64,000 bases of DNA from Hydractinia symbiolongicarpus (taxonomy: Eukaryota > Cnidaria > Hydrozoa > Anthoathecata > Hydractiniidae), in NCBI RefSeq assembly GCF_029227915.1, contig NC_079886.1, forward strand, positions 8,680,001-8,744,000, given 5' to 3'. Position numbers and translations under genes: made by a program. The notes under the pieces were generated by a model, which saw only the letters and a program-made list of their open reading frames with translations, was not told where the DNA came from and made no database searches. This document shows positions 12,487 to 24,600 of this stretch, piece by piece. Positions within the stretch are counted from its first letter, which is position 1, and each line of letters starts with the position of its first letter.

Positions 12487-12660
12487 GCGCCATAGCTTGG
12501 TGGTTATAACTCTGGCACTTTGTGCGGAAGAACGGGGTTCGACTCCCCTTGGCGGCAATTCAATATGTTACCATAGCCCCGGACTGGGACTCCCTATCTA
12601 AGCTATGAACGTTCCTGGAAATAATAGACAGGATTTGTAAGGCTAGCCATATAAAATATA
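12487..12660 (+). mobile_element. tRNA-derived SINE-like sequence
   Basis: Contains an A-box-like TAGCTTGGTGG at 12493-12503 and a good B box GGTTCGACTCC at 12536-12546, the spacing of a tRNA-type pol III promoter. The D stem (GCTT against TAAC) and the acceptor stem do not pair properly, so this is not a working tRNA. A non-tRNA tail follows (GGACTGGGACTCCC... to about 12660), as in tRNA-derived SINEs. Confidence 0.5.
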
Positions 12661-14340
12661 CAGACATTCTATTTATGTATGCAGAATAATTATCCTGCAT
12701 AGATACAGGTTAATTACCAGTTCACCGACTGCTCAGTGTAAGCAACAATGAACTTTTCGACAACTTTTCTGCAAAAAATATAAAAAAATCCTGTGCAATC
12801 ATACACATCTTTTTATCTGACAGAAGTAGTCCCACAAAGTGTCATTTGGAAGTTATTTTTAGCCCCCTTTTTCCCATAACAACAGGAGTTGAGTGTCCAG
12901 TCATGGAAGAATTACGCAAGACAGGATAAAGGTTTTTTGTTGCTTGCTCTTTAAGAAAAAAAGGCACTCTAATCAAAGCACTATTTTGTGTAGCTAGCAC
13001 CATAGCTAGCTAGCAAGTAAGTAATTTCATGAAAGGGTATGTCAGCACCAATCAAAAGGAGATCCAAGTCAGCACCAAAAATTGAGATAGCTAGCTAGCC
13101 AGCACACCTTTCTCACTTAGCTATATATAAAATAATTCTTACCTGATAAAATACACGAATTTAAAAAATAGTGCTTAGCTCCCCATCAATAAAGCTACTA
13201 CGACCAAACCAAAAAGACCAGCAAGGGCGACCAACAAAATGTAAGCACTTTTAGTCATGGCCGCACACGGAATGTTTTGGCCACACGAAGAGTAACTCTC
13301 TGTTCAGATTGGTCATTTAATTGACAGAGATTAAAATAAAGTATCTTCAGTGACTTTCGCAAAAATGGAGTTTTTCGAGCGTTTAGCCTGGACAAAAACT
13401 TAAAAGCGTACGGTCTTTGTGCTGTCTCTCTTTATCTATCTATCTCCCATCAGGCGATTTTAAAGATTCCGCCCGCATAGCGGCGACGGAAATCAATTAA
13501 TGCGGAAGGTTTTGCTGGAGGTAGATAATTATGGTTTTCACCGTATTCGTACACTGCAACTCGCCGTTTGTTCAAGGGAAGTTCAGGTCCGGACTGAAAG
13601 CCACTTACAGTAAGAATATCGCTACGCCTTGACTACTTATGAAAACTATTTCTAAAAACTTTCTTCCAAAGCGTATTTTCAACGAGAGTTTATCAAGGAA
13701 CAATCTAGGGGGGGGGGGGGTATCTTATACATAATGTGCAAGGAGGACAGTAAAATGCATAATTACGCATATTAATGTTTTAACCCAGTCCCCAAACCGT
13801 GCACGAGCGCATGCAAAGCTGAAATTTTTACATGGCAGATAAATGTAAGCAAACACGAAGACATATGCGTTGATCAATATTGAAGGAATAAAGGAATAAT
13901 TATTTTTGTTATTTTAGCAAAACAACGTAACATATACTAAAATTTTATTTTCTACAGGACAGTACCTATAAGCATTCAAGCTTCAGCTCATTGAGCAACC
14001 ATATTTCTAAACTCGTTTGATGAATAATTCGGCCGGAAAAAAAACAATTCCTTACCTTTCGCAACCAACTGGTTTCCTTTCCCGACTTCTTTCTACTTTT
14101 TAATTAAAAGTTACTGCCGCTTCAGAAAGTAAAAATTGCACGGACGGGTGTAATAATTAAAACGATTCAGTTCTGACTAACTTTTTAAAACCAGATATAC
14201 AAACTTATTCTGCTATATTAATACAATAAACAAATTTTAAACACGATTTTTTAGATATGTTTTTTTTATTTTTATAGATTTTGTACTAGAGAATAATATT
14301 TTAAATACACAACCCCGGAAAAATGGTAATCCAATTAAAT
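12661..14340. other. intergenic repeat-bearing DNA
   Basis: Contains clusters of AGCTAGCTAGC near 12990-13130, a 12-base G run at about 13708 and AT-rich filler. A minus-strand open frame at about 13458-13615 (ending ...DFRRRYAGGIFKIA, then stop) has unusually protein-like composition. It has no ATG or recognised motif, and I cannot assign it. Confidence 0.35.
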
Positions 14341-14379
14341 CACGAGTAAGAACCGGGTTTTTTTGGGGTTTTTTGCGTT

Positions 14380-14600
14380 TTTTAAATGCGCGTCTTTTAC
14401 ATGCACGAAAAAAACGTCTAAAGGACGTCTTTTATTAAAAAGGGACCGTGTCTAAAAAAAAACGTCCTCAAAATGCGCTTCTGAGATATGCGTCCCAAAG
14501 ACGTTTAAAAGACGTATTTATGTTGCGCGCATATTTCATGCGGAAAGAAGCTTTAGGAAAGGCGTCTTTAAAACGTCTCGTGTCAGCTGGGACCGTTTGT
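14380..14600. repeat. GACGTC/ACGTCTTT-rich repeat block
   Basis: Repeated AGACGTCTTTT/AACGTCTAAAGG motifs in both orientations, flanked by GGGACCG at 14442 and at about 14590. It looks like a degraded non-autonomous DNA element. The open frame at 14448-14630 is a by-product of the repeat. Confidence 0.5.
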
Positions 14601-15326
14601 CAAAAGTACACGATCCTATTCATTTCTTAGATCAGAGTTTCAAGGTCTATACAAATTGTGTTTTGACGGGACTTTGATGACGTCATCAAAATTTTTAAAT
14701 CCTTATATCTTCTTAAGCATTTGCCAAAACCACACTATTCTATACATTATTTTGATCAACGTCCCAACCTCTACTTATTACAGGCAACGTATGAACTAAT
14801 TTTTACCAATTTTTTTGTATTTGTACTGCTGACGTCAGCAAAAAATCTAAAACAACCTATTTTCCCATTGTTCTTTTGCGTTAGTGGATTTTTCCACGAG
14901 CTTTATCGACTAGCCTCTATAATAATACAGACACTGTGTCTGTGTGTCTGTGCCAAGCAAAGTGGATGTGTTTATTTTTCTCGGATGTCGCGGAAAAGGT
15001 CTGTCTGAAATGTTAAGTGTTATGATGTTACGACGCGACGTCAAAAACACTACTTTAACGTCATTATCCTATGTTAAATTAATGATTCATTACACTGCAC
15101 TTAAAACTTTGAGGTCAAATAACTTGGAAAAGAGGTGGTGACGTTAATAATTTCTCACCGCGTGGGTAACTAGAGACCACCTAGGAATGGAATGGGCGGG
15201 TTGATGACGTCATCAAAAACCTTAAAACCCTAATATCTCTGCAACCGTTTGTCAAAAGTACATGATCTAATACACTTTGTTGATTAGCGTTTCAAGATCT
15301 ATACGATGAAGGCAACAGGTATACAA
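14587..15326. repeat. three decayed copies of a TGATGACGTCATCA-bearing module
   Basis: Modules at about 14587-14655, 14673-14790 and 15201-15326. Shared blocks include GATGACGTCATCAAAA followed by a TATATCT/AATATCT segment, then GTTTGTCAAAAGTACAYGAT and GTTTCAAGRTCTATAC. The palindrome TGATGACGTCATCA (a CRE-like core) is present in two copies. Open frames at 14721-15141 fall inside the repeat and are not supported. Confidence 0.6.
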
Positions 15327-15344
15327 ATATGTTAAAAGAATTAG

Positions 15345-15740
15345 CTAGCTAGCTGGCTTTAATGCTTCAATAAATTACGTTTGCAGCCAGAATCTTAAAA
15401 CTGGTTTGTTTATGATTGATATAAGGCCAGAAAACGTTTTATTGTATTCATCATTATCATCATATTCATCAAAATCATTATATTCATCATAACATGTGAA
15501 AACATACAGTAAATAAGTATTCCTATTTACACAATGTATTGAAAAGAAAAAAGGTCAAAATAAGACCTAGAAACCATTACTTCCGAACTAAAATGGCATT
15601 CGCAGCATGTTCTTGTTTTGTTTGTGATTCATTTTTCTTCGTCCGTAAAAATAGGATTCTAGGGGAATTTGCCTGGATTTTCCCAAAAGAGCTGCGCGAA
15701 ACCATTTTGAACAAAAAATGCTATATTATATGGACTAGAC
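15345..15740. repeat. dispersed repeat family C (AGCTAGCTGGCTTTAA), copy 1
   Basis: Starts with TTAGCTAGCTAGCTGGCTTTAA. It continues with TCTTAAAACTGGTTTGTTTATG, ACATGTGAAAACATACAG and AAAAGGTCAAAATAAGACCT, in the same order as copies near 33.5 kb and 41.8 kb. The element runs into a block with GAAACCATTTTGAACA that recurs near 41.0 kb. Confidence 0.6.
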
Positions 15741-15746
15741 AGGGTA

Positions 15747-15800
15747 CCCGGCGTCGAAACGCCGGGTTAAGCCACAAGTCGCACATGCGTATAGGCGTAT
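15747..15800. repeat. GC-rich hairpin repeat CCCGGCGT-CGAA-ACGCCGGG, copy 1
   Basis: A perfect 8-bp stem with a CGAA loop (15747-15766), followed by TTAAGCCACAAGT. The same hairpin and downstream block recur at 47922-47960, with an inverted relative near 52575-52605. It stands out strongly from its AT-rich surroundings. Confidence 0.7.
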
Positions 15801-16151
15801 TTCTCCTTTAAGAAACAATTTAACGCAACTACAGTTACAATAAAAACTCAACAAACATCCGTTCTAACATCAATTAATCAGGGACAAAATAAGAAATCGT
15901 AGTTAAAATTAGTCACTTACTAATTCTGTGAACTAATGCTTATCACATGCTGTTTCTTTCAAATTGTTGTAAGAATAGAATTATTGCAAGTCATGGGTAA
16001 GTATTCCAGCGGGGGAAGAGTTCCCATGGTGATATTTAAAGACAGTAGAATAGTCAATGAAATCTATTTTCGAGCTCCGGAGAGTAATTTTAAATGGGAA
16101 AGTTCAAAAACTATGTTAACGGAAATGTGGCTTTGGTACTTATACCATAAG

Positions 16152-16490
16152 GAAACGACTATTCGAACAAAGAAAAATCAACAAAAAGAAAGGCAGCAGC
16201 GAGGAAAAGGTATTTTGAAAAACAACAACAAGCTCAGGCCACTGAGTATTGCAAGTACGTTAAGAGCAGATATTTTGGCGAGGAGAATCTTTCGCGTGAT
16301 AAAAAACTACGAAATTTCACAAAAACGTTCGTGTTTTGTGTTTTTTATAGTAAATTTCGCAGATCGAAGAAAAAGTTCACTTTGGTTATCAACACAAGAC
16401 AGAATTTTGGGTATGGTACCCCGTATAATCTTTATGTAAATATAAAAGTAATTTTTATGAACTGGAAAAACTTTTGCGTTTTGTTAAATT
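16152..16490 (+). other. open coding-like stretch, possible transposon fragment
   Basis: A frame without an initial ATG stays open for about 113 codons from 16152 (after a TAA) and carries a basic segment, KRKAAARKRYFEKQQQ. Basic, coiled segments of this type occur at the N terminus of Helitron and related transposon proteins, and a Helitron relic lies 1.2 kb downstream. A second open frame (15936-16439) overlaps it; neither is certain. Confidence 0.2.
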
Positions 16491-16584
16491 GATATTTCCA
16501 AAGAAACTAACTATGCCTAAAATGGGCAAAAAACCCCGCAGAAAGTTAAAACGATGAATTCATAACGAATAACACTTTGTTGAT

Positions 16585-16640
16585 ACGCGGTCGGTCCCCA
16601 GAACTGGGAGCTGCAGACGAACCCACTACACTACGTGCGG
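16585..16640 (-). mobile_element. weak tRNA-like (SINE) fragment
   Basis: The minus strand carries an A-box-like TAGTGTAGTGG (16623-16633) and a degenerate B-box-like GGGGACCGACC (about 16589-16599). It does not fold as a tRNA. Probably a decayed tRNA-derived SINE head. Confidence 0.25.
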
Positions 16641-17639
16641 CAATATGTTAGTGATGAACTCAGATAGTTTATCCGGATGGTATGTATACATAGGTGAATA
16701 TTTATCATTGCACATCCGTATTTCATTCTCTGTTGTTTACATTTTCGTCTGATAAGAATTCCGGTCAATTTTTCAAATTATTTACAGGCTCTGACTAAAC
16801 ATAGATATTACATGTCATATCATGGTTTATAATAATAGTCATTGGCACTTCCAGAGATGTCACAGCAACAATGGGTCTATAATATGTTCCCCTTCTAATA
16901 CTTTGATTGAGTCACAAAAAGTGTATTTTATTAAACTTTTTGTCGATGAATTTTCAATGCACATTCTTACTCTTCTGGTAGGAAATTGATTGCATACGTA
17001 ACTTACAATCAGTTGAATGAAGCTCAAACACTGCCAAAACAGTACTGATGTCTGCGCCAGCTCTTGCTTTATTAAGCGTTTTTTGCAAGTGTTACAAAGC
17101 AGTTGTGGATAAACCTAAAATTCAAACAAGAAATTAGAGTTAAATTTTCTTTGTACACAATTTTTTCTCTAAGCTAGCTATAGCGATTGTGATTTTTTCT
17201 AAAATCTTTTTTACAAAAGATGTTAGAAAAAATCACAATCGTAATATATTTAAATACAAGATTACCTCTGAATTTTCTTCTATAGATGTGCTAAATTCTT
17301 TAATAATGATATCTTTGAAGTCAATCTTCGACTTAGGATTAACATATCCACGTTTTCATTTCAGGAAGTTACCACACAAACGACAATTTTTTTCTAGTTT
17401 TTAGATGTGAAGATCCATTCTAAAATAGGCAATTTCCTAAATGTATATTTGGTAAATAAAAAGAACGCCATTTTATTTAACGTAACAAAAACACGCCAAA
17501 CACATTTTAAGAGACAATGCATCAACACCGAAAGTAAAGAGTTTACATTTGTCTCTAAACTTTGTCTAGCCATCGTCCTTAACTTAAAGATTACTATCAT
17601 AGTGAAGAATAAACTCTTATCTTTGCATATGCATAAAGG
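16641..17639. other. intergenic, nothing recognised
   Basis: AT-rich DNA with short overlapping frames on both strands (for example 17189-17404 and 17394-17705) that lack motifs. One local inverted repeat is visible near 17185-17240 (GATTGTGATTTTTTCTAA ... TTAGAAAAAATCACAATC). Confidence 0.4.
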
Positions 17640-19625
17640 ATATATATAAAAGCTGCCAACAGACGCCTCGGAATGCTGAAAGTCAACTTGTTGCACGTCA
17701 AGCACAAAATGATGATCAGGCTGCCGCTAATAAACGTGCTTAAGATTCTATAAGGCAAGCTCTTGCTCCACAAAGGCAAAATGTTAAGCAACTCGAAATG
17801 GAAAAAAGGCAAATGCGCAGCGGCATGCCTCTGTTCATGCTCGTTTAAATGCCCATATTATAATGTTCCACATCAACATGTTATACCTGATGTTGTTATT
17901 TAGGTGTCATGGACGAAAGTCGTGAATATAGTCAAGCTATGAAGTTTACAAATGGAGACTGTTAAAATGCTGTTTAGAAAGACATATGCAACTGTTTAGG
18001 ACATTATGAACAGAGTTAGCTCTCTTGATGCTACATATAGGTACATCGCTAAATTGATGAGACAGCTCAAGCAGCAGCTGAAAACCGTGTCCAATAAGAA
18101 TATGCATGTACAGGAGACTTGCGAGCAATTAAAAGCGATGCAACTTGCCACATTACCACAAAGTACCTGCACAATTTGTTTGCCACAAGAGAGTACCTCC
18201 TAGAAACAGACATGTTGTTATAACGAAGGTAATTTACACAATATTTCCAAAATGTCTGCAACATTGGAGCAAACAAATTATCCTATTTTTTCTAACAGGT
18301 AAGCCAGACTTACGTTGGAAGATTTCTGGTGTTGCGAAACATGCATCAATACTCACAACCGTACAACGATACTTCAGTATTATAATTATCAATTAGTTGT
18401 TAAGGAAACCTCTAGTACAATTCTGTTTGAAATTATTTCAGCAGTATTGTGTTGATTCATATGTTAAGGTTGAAAGTAACAACTTAAATTACATTCGTGC
18501 AGATTAAACAAACCTGCCTTTTGATAAGTATGAAAATTAGCTGACAACTTGAATGCTCAAGAGCTGATAAGCGTGGCCTTCAACTAGGTCGTATTGCTCT
18601 GCTACCTTCAACTTTAAAAAGGAAGTCCACGTTTCGCGGCTTAAAACTATCAAGATTCTATTGCTGCCACTGGTAAGTTTGTAAAGCCTAACTTCTACGT
18701 GCAATCAAAGATGACGTGAGGTCACAAAAAGGTTTTTGCACACCAACATTCACATGATCGGTTTAATTTTTGTGTTCTTAAATTGTGACTAACTGATCTT
18801 CTAAAAAATGTTACTAAAAGTTAATTTCTAGGTTAGACAGTAGCAAATGTTATAAAATTTCAAAAGAGAGGTTTTCCTCATTGTCATTTGTTACTTCTTG
18901 TGACATAGACAGTGTTATTTCAGTCAAAATCCCTAATCAACAGAAAGCACCTGAGGTGTTTGAAATTGTGCGATTGTGCATGATTCATGGACCGCACGGC
19001 CACCTGAATGTTGCACGAAAAATGTTCCGAAGGAATTTTTGGCATCCATCGTTGCCGAAGTTGACAGATATCCATTGTATACACGTCACGATAGTGAAAT
19101 CCATATCAACATCAATAGCATTGACGTGGATAATTGCTGGGTTAATCCCTACGATTCATGGCTCTTCAAAAAATACAATGGATCTTTAAACTTGGAGGCT
19201 TGCATGTCTGTTAAATCTGTTGAATACCTTTTTAAAGGTCATGACCGCGCCAACATTGAGATCAATTAACGTATTGATCACGATGAGTTGCAAAAGTTTT
19301 TGGATACTGGGTATATCACCACCAATCTCATACTGTCCATAGATTGCTAGTACACTTACCAAATAATCACATTGTTCATTTCCAGCAAGGCTAAGATAAA
19401 GAAGCTGTGAACAGAGTCGCAAATCAAGCCACAACATTAACAGCTTTAAAAGAACAGGACTTTGCAGCATGAATTCTGAAACTTTGGAAAGGAATTTTAC
19501 CTGTTAGGGCACAATTACCATTTCAAGGTGCAACTCATTGCCAGTTGTACGTTGCCTTTTCTAAAGCAAGGGCATTTGATGATGTTTGGGTAAATATTGT
19601 TCCCTAATCCAAGAAATGCTATACT
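17640..19625 (+). pseudogene. degraded Helitron transposon protein (Rep/helicase)
   Basis: Three islands in the order expected for a Helitron protein, all broken by stops and frameshifts. (1) 17645-17830: a basic repeat of the type TPRNAESQLVARQAQND, as in N termini of Helitron proteins. (2) 18940-19330: the Helitron-like N-terminal region with MIHGPHGHLN, then VDNCWVNPYDSWLFKKYNGS, SVKSVEYLFKGHDRANIEI and a DELQKFLDTGYI-like block. (3) 19490-19605: the PIF1 helicase C-terminal motif HCQLYVAFSKARAFDDV. Most of the helicase and the Rep catalytic core are missing or unrecognisable. I did not locate the TC or CTRR termini. Clearly inactive. Confidence 0.75.
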
Positions 19626-21601
19626 CAAAATGTTGTTTACTGTAAATTCATCATTAATTCATAAAATATATTTATGGTAGACATGCATGAAAATATTTAA
19701 TACTTAGCAAGAATTTAATATTTTGTACTTTATATTTATCTGTCATGTTGTACAAAGTGGCAAAAAAGATTGATGTGTTAAAGTTTTTACTGAGATGACC
19801 TTATAAGCAACATGAGAGTAGCATGCACTGTTGAAGGGAACAGATGTTCTTATTCGGTACACCGTTGACTTGTGGATTTTTAAGGCACGTCAGAAAAGGA
19901 TTTGTTAGAGTCTTTTAGCTAGGTCAGAAGGTTTTCATCTGACAAAAAAAGTTACTTCTTATTTACATTTAATAGACATATAATTTTGGAAAATGCGTTA
20001 CAATCTTGAAAACGCTAATGGTACTATTGCTTTCCAGATATTTATTTTGGTTTTTCAACCTGCCATTACGCTAAACCTGTCATTATGCCATTATGTTATT
20101 ATACCTGTAATTATGCCACTATGCCAACCTGCCATCATGGCAAAAATATCTAGCGAGTCCTAAAAATACTGTAAGGATGCATTTTATTTAAATATTGTAT
20201 TTGACATGCATCTCTTTTTTCTTTCAGGATAAGTGCTTATATTACTTCTTACCTTCACGTGTTACACTTCGTTAAGTGATTAGCATACTATGGAAAACCT
20301 CAGCAGATCTTTGTGTGAGTTTTATTTATCAGCTAGGTAAGTGAATGTACTTAGACGTATTAATTTTAAGCATAAAGGGATTTAAGATAAAGATAATGTA
20401 CACTCTGTGTATAAAAGTATCCCTTAAATTACTAATATGACTGGACTCTTTGTTATTCAGATTATTAGCTGTGAAACACGTAGCTTTTAGTTTTAGCTGA
20501 AACTTCGCACAAAATCCTAATCTTCTGGGATTTAAGTGAAAATACGCATATCTCCGACGCGGTTGCTAAAATTGACGGTTAATCAATCTATTTTAAAAGT
20601 TGCATAGCTCATATTTAAAAAAGATTTTGTTTTGATCTTTTTGTCTTGTAACTACTTTTTGGTAATTTTGGTACTTAAACTCTCTTATTTTGTTTCCTAC
20701 AATCGAATAAAATTGACAGTAACTTATCTCTGTAGCTATAAACGTTATATAATCACATAAGCGCAAGGTTCATATTTTAATGCCTTTAGCTTAAACGTCA
20801 TAGAACAAGAAGTGTAGGGAATAGCTAGTTGTCCTGATTGTTGAAAAAAGAGAAAGGGAAAGGTAGTCACCACAAAACTTTTTATGTAGCTACTTAGCCA
20901 GCAAAGTAGACTCAGAAAAAATATATTTTACATTTGAGTACAAAGATTCATATCTACTACTTATAGAATTTTATCAAGTTATAATACATCCACTGGGTAT
21001 TTTTCTTTATTAGAAATTAAATCGTCAACACCTAAGACAAAAAGAATCAACAGAGATTGGGGATTAATTAAAATTAATGGCCTAAAACTACTTGTAAAAT
21101 AACGTCGAACAAAATATTAGCCCGAGCCTACGTCAAAACCATAGCGATATCGCGATTAAAGAAGAAAAAAAAACATTGTGTTGCAATTGACATGACCTAA
21201 GTAACGTAGCGCAAACCATTGTAATTCATGAGTTTTCGTTTCCGTGGGAGATGCCAAAGCATAAATGTAGTGTTTAGAAAATACATTTTTTTGAAAACCT
21301 CTTTTTTTGTTGTCCATTTTTAATTGCTGTTCATAGAAACACTTTCATCTCCATTAATAAAAGTTTCGTCAACTAATCTATTTTTCACATCAAAGGATTC
21401 TGGACTTAAATAAAAGGTGTAATTACTAGACGTATTATTTATATAGATTTAAAACTTGCATAAAGGGTAATAGAATAAGTATATTACGTCATATAATAGC
21501 TTTTTTATTGTATAGCCTTCTGCACAGATTTCTTAAATATGTAATATGCATTTTTGTTTTGTATCGTAGTTAACACAAATGCGATAGTGGACTTACGAAG
21601 T
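19626..21601. other. intergenic DNA upstream of the Ig-receptor gene
   Basis: No gene seen. A short tandem block at about 20056-20140 repeats CCTGYCATTATGCCA-like units. The last few hundred bases before 21602 should hold the promoter and 5' leader of the Ig receptor. An acceptor-like GTATCGTAG at about 21562-21570 suggests that the leader may be spliced. Confidence 0.4.
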
Positions 21602-24600
21602 ATGTACAGAAATTTATTTATCGTCGGAGTTGTATACTTTCTCGCCTTCACTCAAGGTATGTTACATAAGTTGTTTTTATATCAAATCAGTTTAAAAGGG
21701 ACTTAGAATTTAAAAAAAAAATGATAAGGTTGTTAGAAGAAAGTTAAAGAAGGTAAAAATATTGTTTTTCTATATTTTATCCAGCAATTCTGTACTGATT
21801 TCTATCTCAGCGATTGTTTTAAAGTGTTGTTTTGTAGTCTAATAGAGAACTTCAAAAAAAAAGTTCTGAATTAAATCGACGAATTAACCCAGGTTAATAA
21901 AACTATTATAAACTTTTGAAATTAAAATAGCGACAGACCTGTGAAAATTTTTGGAACTTTCTGACAAAATAAGAAAAGCAAAGAGCACTGACTGGTGTGA
22001 AATAGAAGATGGCATTTACGTAAAGCGCTAGCAAAATGTGATTATAATTTTAGTTCAGTCTGTGTGTTTTTTCCGCTTTTTTTAATTATTCTTGTCTTTG
22101 GTATGGTGTTTCGTTATAAACTTATCATTTAAAACCTGCGTTAAAATCTTAAAATTTAATCCTACCATATTTGTTTATTTGTTTTATTGGACAGAATGGA
22201 GTTTTAGCAAAGGCGGACATGTAACTTAATTTTTCTTCAAGCGAACTTTCGTGTCTTTCTGTATGATTAAAAAAGATGATAATAAAAAGTTGATCAGTAT
22301 TATCCGTTGCAATGTGATGCTTTTTAAATGCGCTGTATGTGAACGGTGTCCTTTCATTAAATTTAAAAATATAACAATAACAACATGTGAAGTTTAACCT
22401 GCGCAAAGTTCCATGTTTTTATAATTTTTATGTTTTTCATTTTAGAATAAATTTTATATAGCGAAAAAAACCATATTAAAACTAAATGTTTGCGTATTGT
22501 TAGCTATCTAACTTTTAGTCGAATTATTTTCTATTGCACATGGGAATGCGGAATAGAATCATAAATTTGTTCGTTGCTCAGAACAAGATTTTTTTAAGTT
22601 TTTAACAGGGAAATGATAAAAAAAGGGGAAAAAATAACATACCTTTTTTACTCAGTTCTTTTCAATAAAATTTAATTTGTTTACGAAGTTTTAATCTCGA
22701 TATCTTGAAATCAATTTTTGCTTCATCTGGACATAACGATCTCACAAATACTGTCTGTTTTTTTTTAATGAATTGTATAGATTTTATCACAGTATGAAGG
22801 TAAAAAATTGCAACGGAGTAGCACGAAAATCAATTTTTTGAGATAAATTCGGACCTTAAAAAGCAAAACCGCAACACAGTTTTAGTTGTCAAATGCAGTA
22901 GATTTAAACAGCGTAATTTTTATGCATGTACTTTTAGACTAAAGAGTTGACAACTCGAAAAAGGTGTTCGATAATTTTTACGTCTTTCAAATTTATTATT
23001 TTATGACAAAAATAACACTATTCGATAGAAAATTATCTTTTATATACTTTTATTTTTTCGCAGTTAAGGAAACATTATACTCAACATGGATAGTAGGTGT
23101 TAGATGTATCCTTAAAACTGCATTCACTGCAGTAAAAACTCAAGTGCTGTAACACCCCGGGACGGTGTTCTATAATTTCATCAATCATACATGTGATCGA
23201 CCTAAAAACAAAAACTAAATGGAAGAAAAATTTTTATTACTAATTTTGAGACAGATCTTTTGATTATACTTTTTATAAATCTGTTTTCGAAGATTAAATA
23301 GTTGTTTACCAGTTACAAGACTTAATAAAATAATAAATAAATAATTTGGAATGTTAATTAAGAAACTTTCCTTTAGTAGTGCGCTATGAATTTCTTTTGA
23401 TATTGATATCTCTCTACATATTAATTATACCAATGACTTTCTATTATACAGGCTGTTTCCGGATTAAAAATGAACGAAATAATTTTTGTCGAAGTAGCAA
23501 ATGCGACATATAATTTAAAATGATTCCACAAGTTTTTGACTAGTCTGTTAAATACCTTACGTCTTTCTGTCTGTCGACTTAAAGATGGTAGCTGCGAGGA
23601 GAGAACGGCAATTTCATGTGGATTTTTCCACGAGAGAACATAATAACAACTGGATTTTTAAAAAAATAGAAGTATTCTATAGATTTAGATGAAATTATCT
23701 GATATTACTTTACGCTAATGTACAACAAATTGTGTTTTTACATTAAGCCGAAAATCCAATTAGCAGATATGTAGGTAATAAATGACAGACAGTAGCGCCT
23801 CTCTCCCATTTTACGTTCGTTAAACCGATAATTGGGAACAGTGAATTTTACTTTTGGAAGGAAAGATTAGTAATACTTTTAACATACCCGTTCCTGCATA
23901 CAAAAAAGGGTCGTTTGAGCAGCCCTTTTTTCCCACTGCAAATTTACGTACATTTTTTAGCACTGAAAGTTGCCTAAGGATGTTTTTTGATTAACACCGG
24001 TGTTACCGTAAAAACATGCTCCCCTAAAAGTTTACTCCCCAGTAATAATTTAGTAGAAAATAAGTACTCCCCAGTACTTATTTCCCGGGATATTGTTGCT
24101 CCGGGGAGTATCTATTTACCAGAAAATTATTACTCACCGCAAGAGATTTTTACTCCTCTATCTTAATAAATAAACATGATCATTATTATGCTGATAAAAA
24201 GGACTTTATTAAGAGAACTTACAGTGGACTACCGATTGATTGATTTTTTTTTCTCATGATAACTACAACCTTACAACAAAAACTGTAATAAAATGAATAG
24301 GAAATAAATTTAACAAATACAAAAAAGTACAATCGGTTTTGAGTTTAGAAACAAAATGATTATAGCTAACAAATCACGAGGGAAAAATTTTTCGGAACTT
24401 AAAATCTGGAAAACATCGAGCTTAAAAATTCATAAATGAAATAAATAATAGATTATTAGAGCTTTAATTTGACAGTGGGACTTAATTAAATTGATTTTGG
24501 ACTTTGACCTTAGAAATGTGGTACATGAGACAATTAGACTCCCAGAATTAACATTCTTCTTACTTTATCATTAATGCTGGAACTCCGCAGTTACACTGGA

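Noticed and set aside
12487-12556. Functional tRNA gene
   Set aside because: D stem and acceptor stem mispair despite good promoter boxes. A SINE head fits better.
15936-16439. 167-residue open frame on the plus strand
   Set aside because: The composition looks random and an overlapping frame with a basic coiled segment is at least as plausible. No motif, and it lies in repeat-rich DNA.
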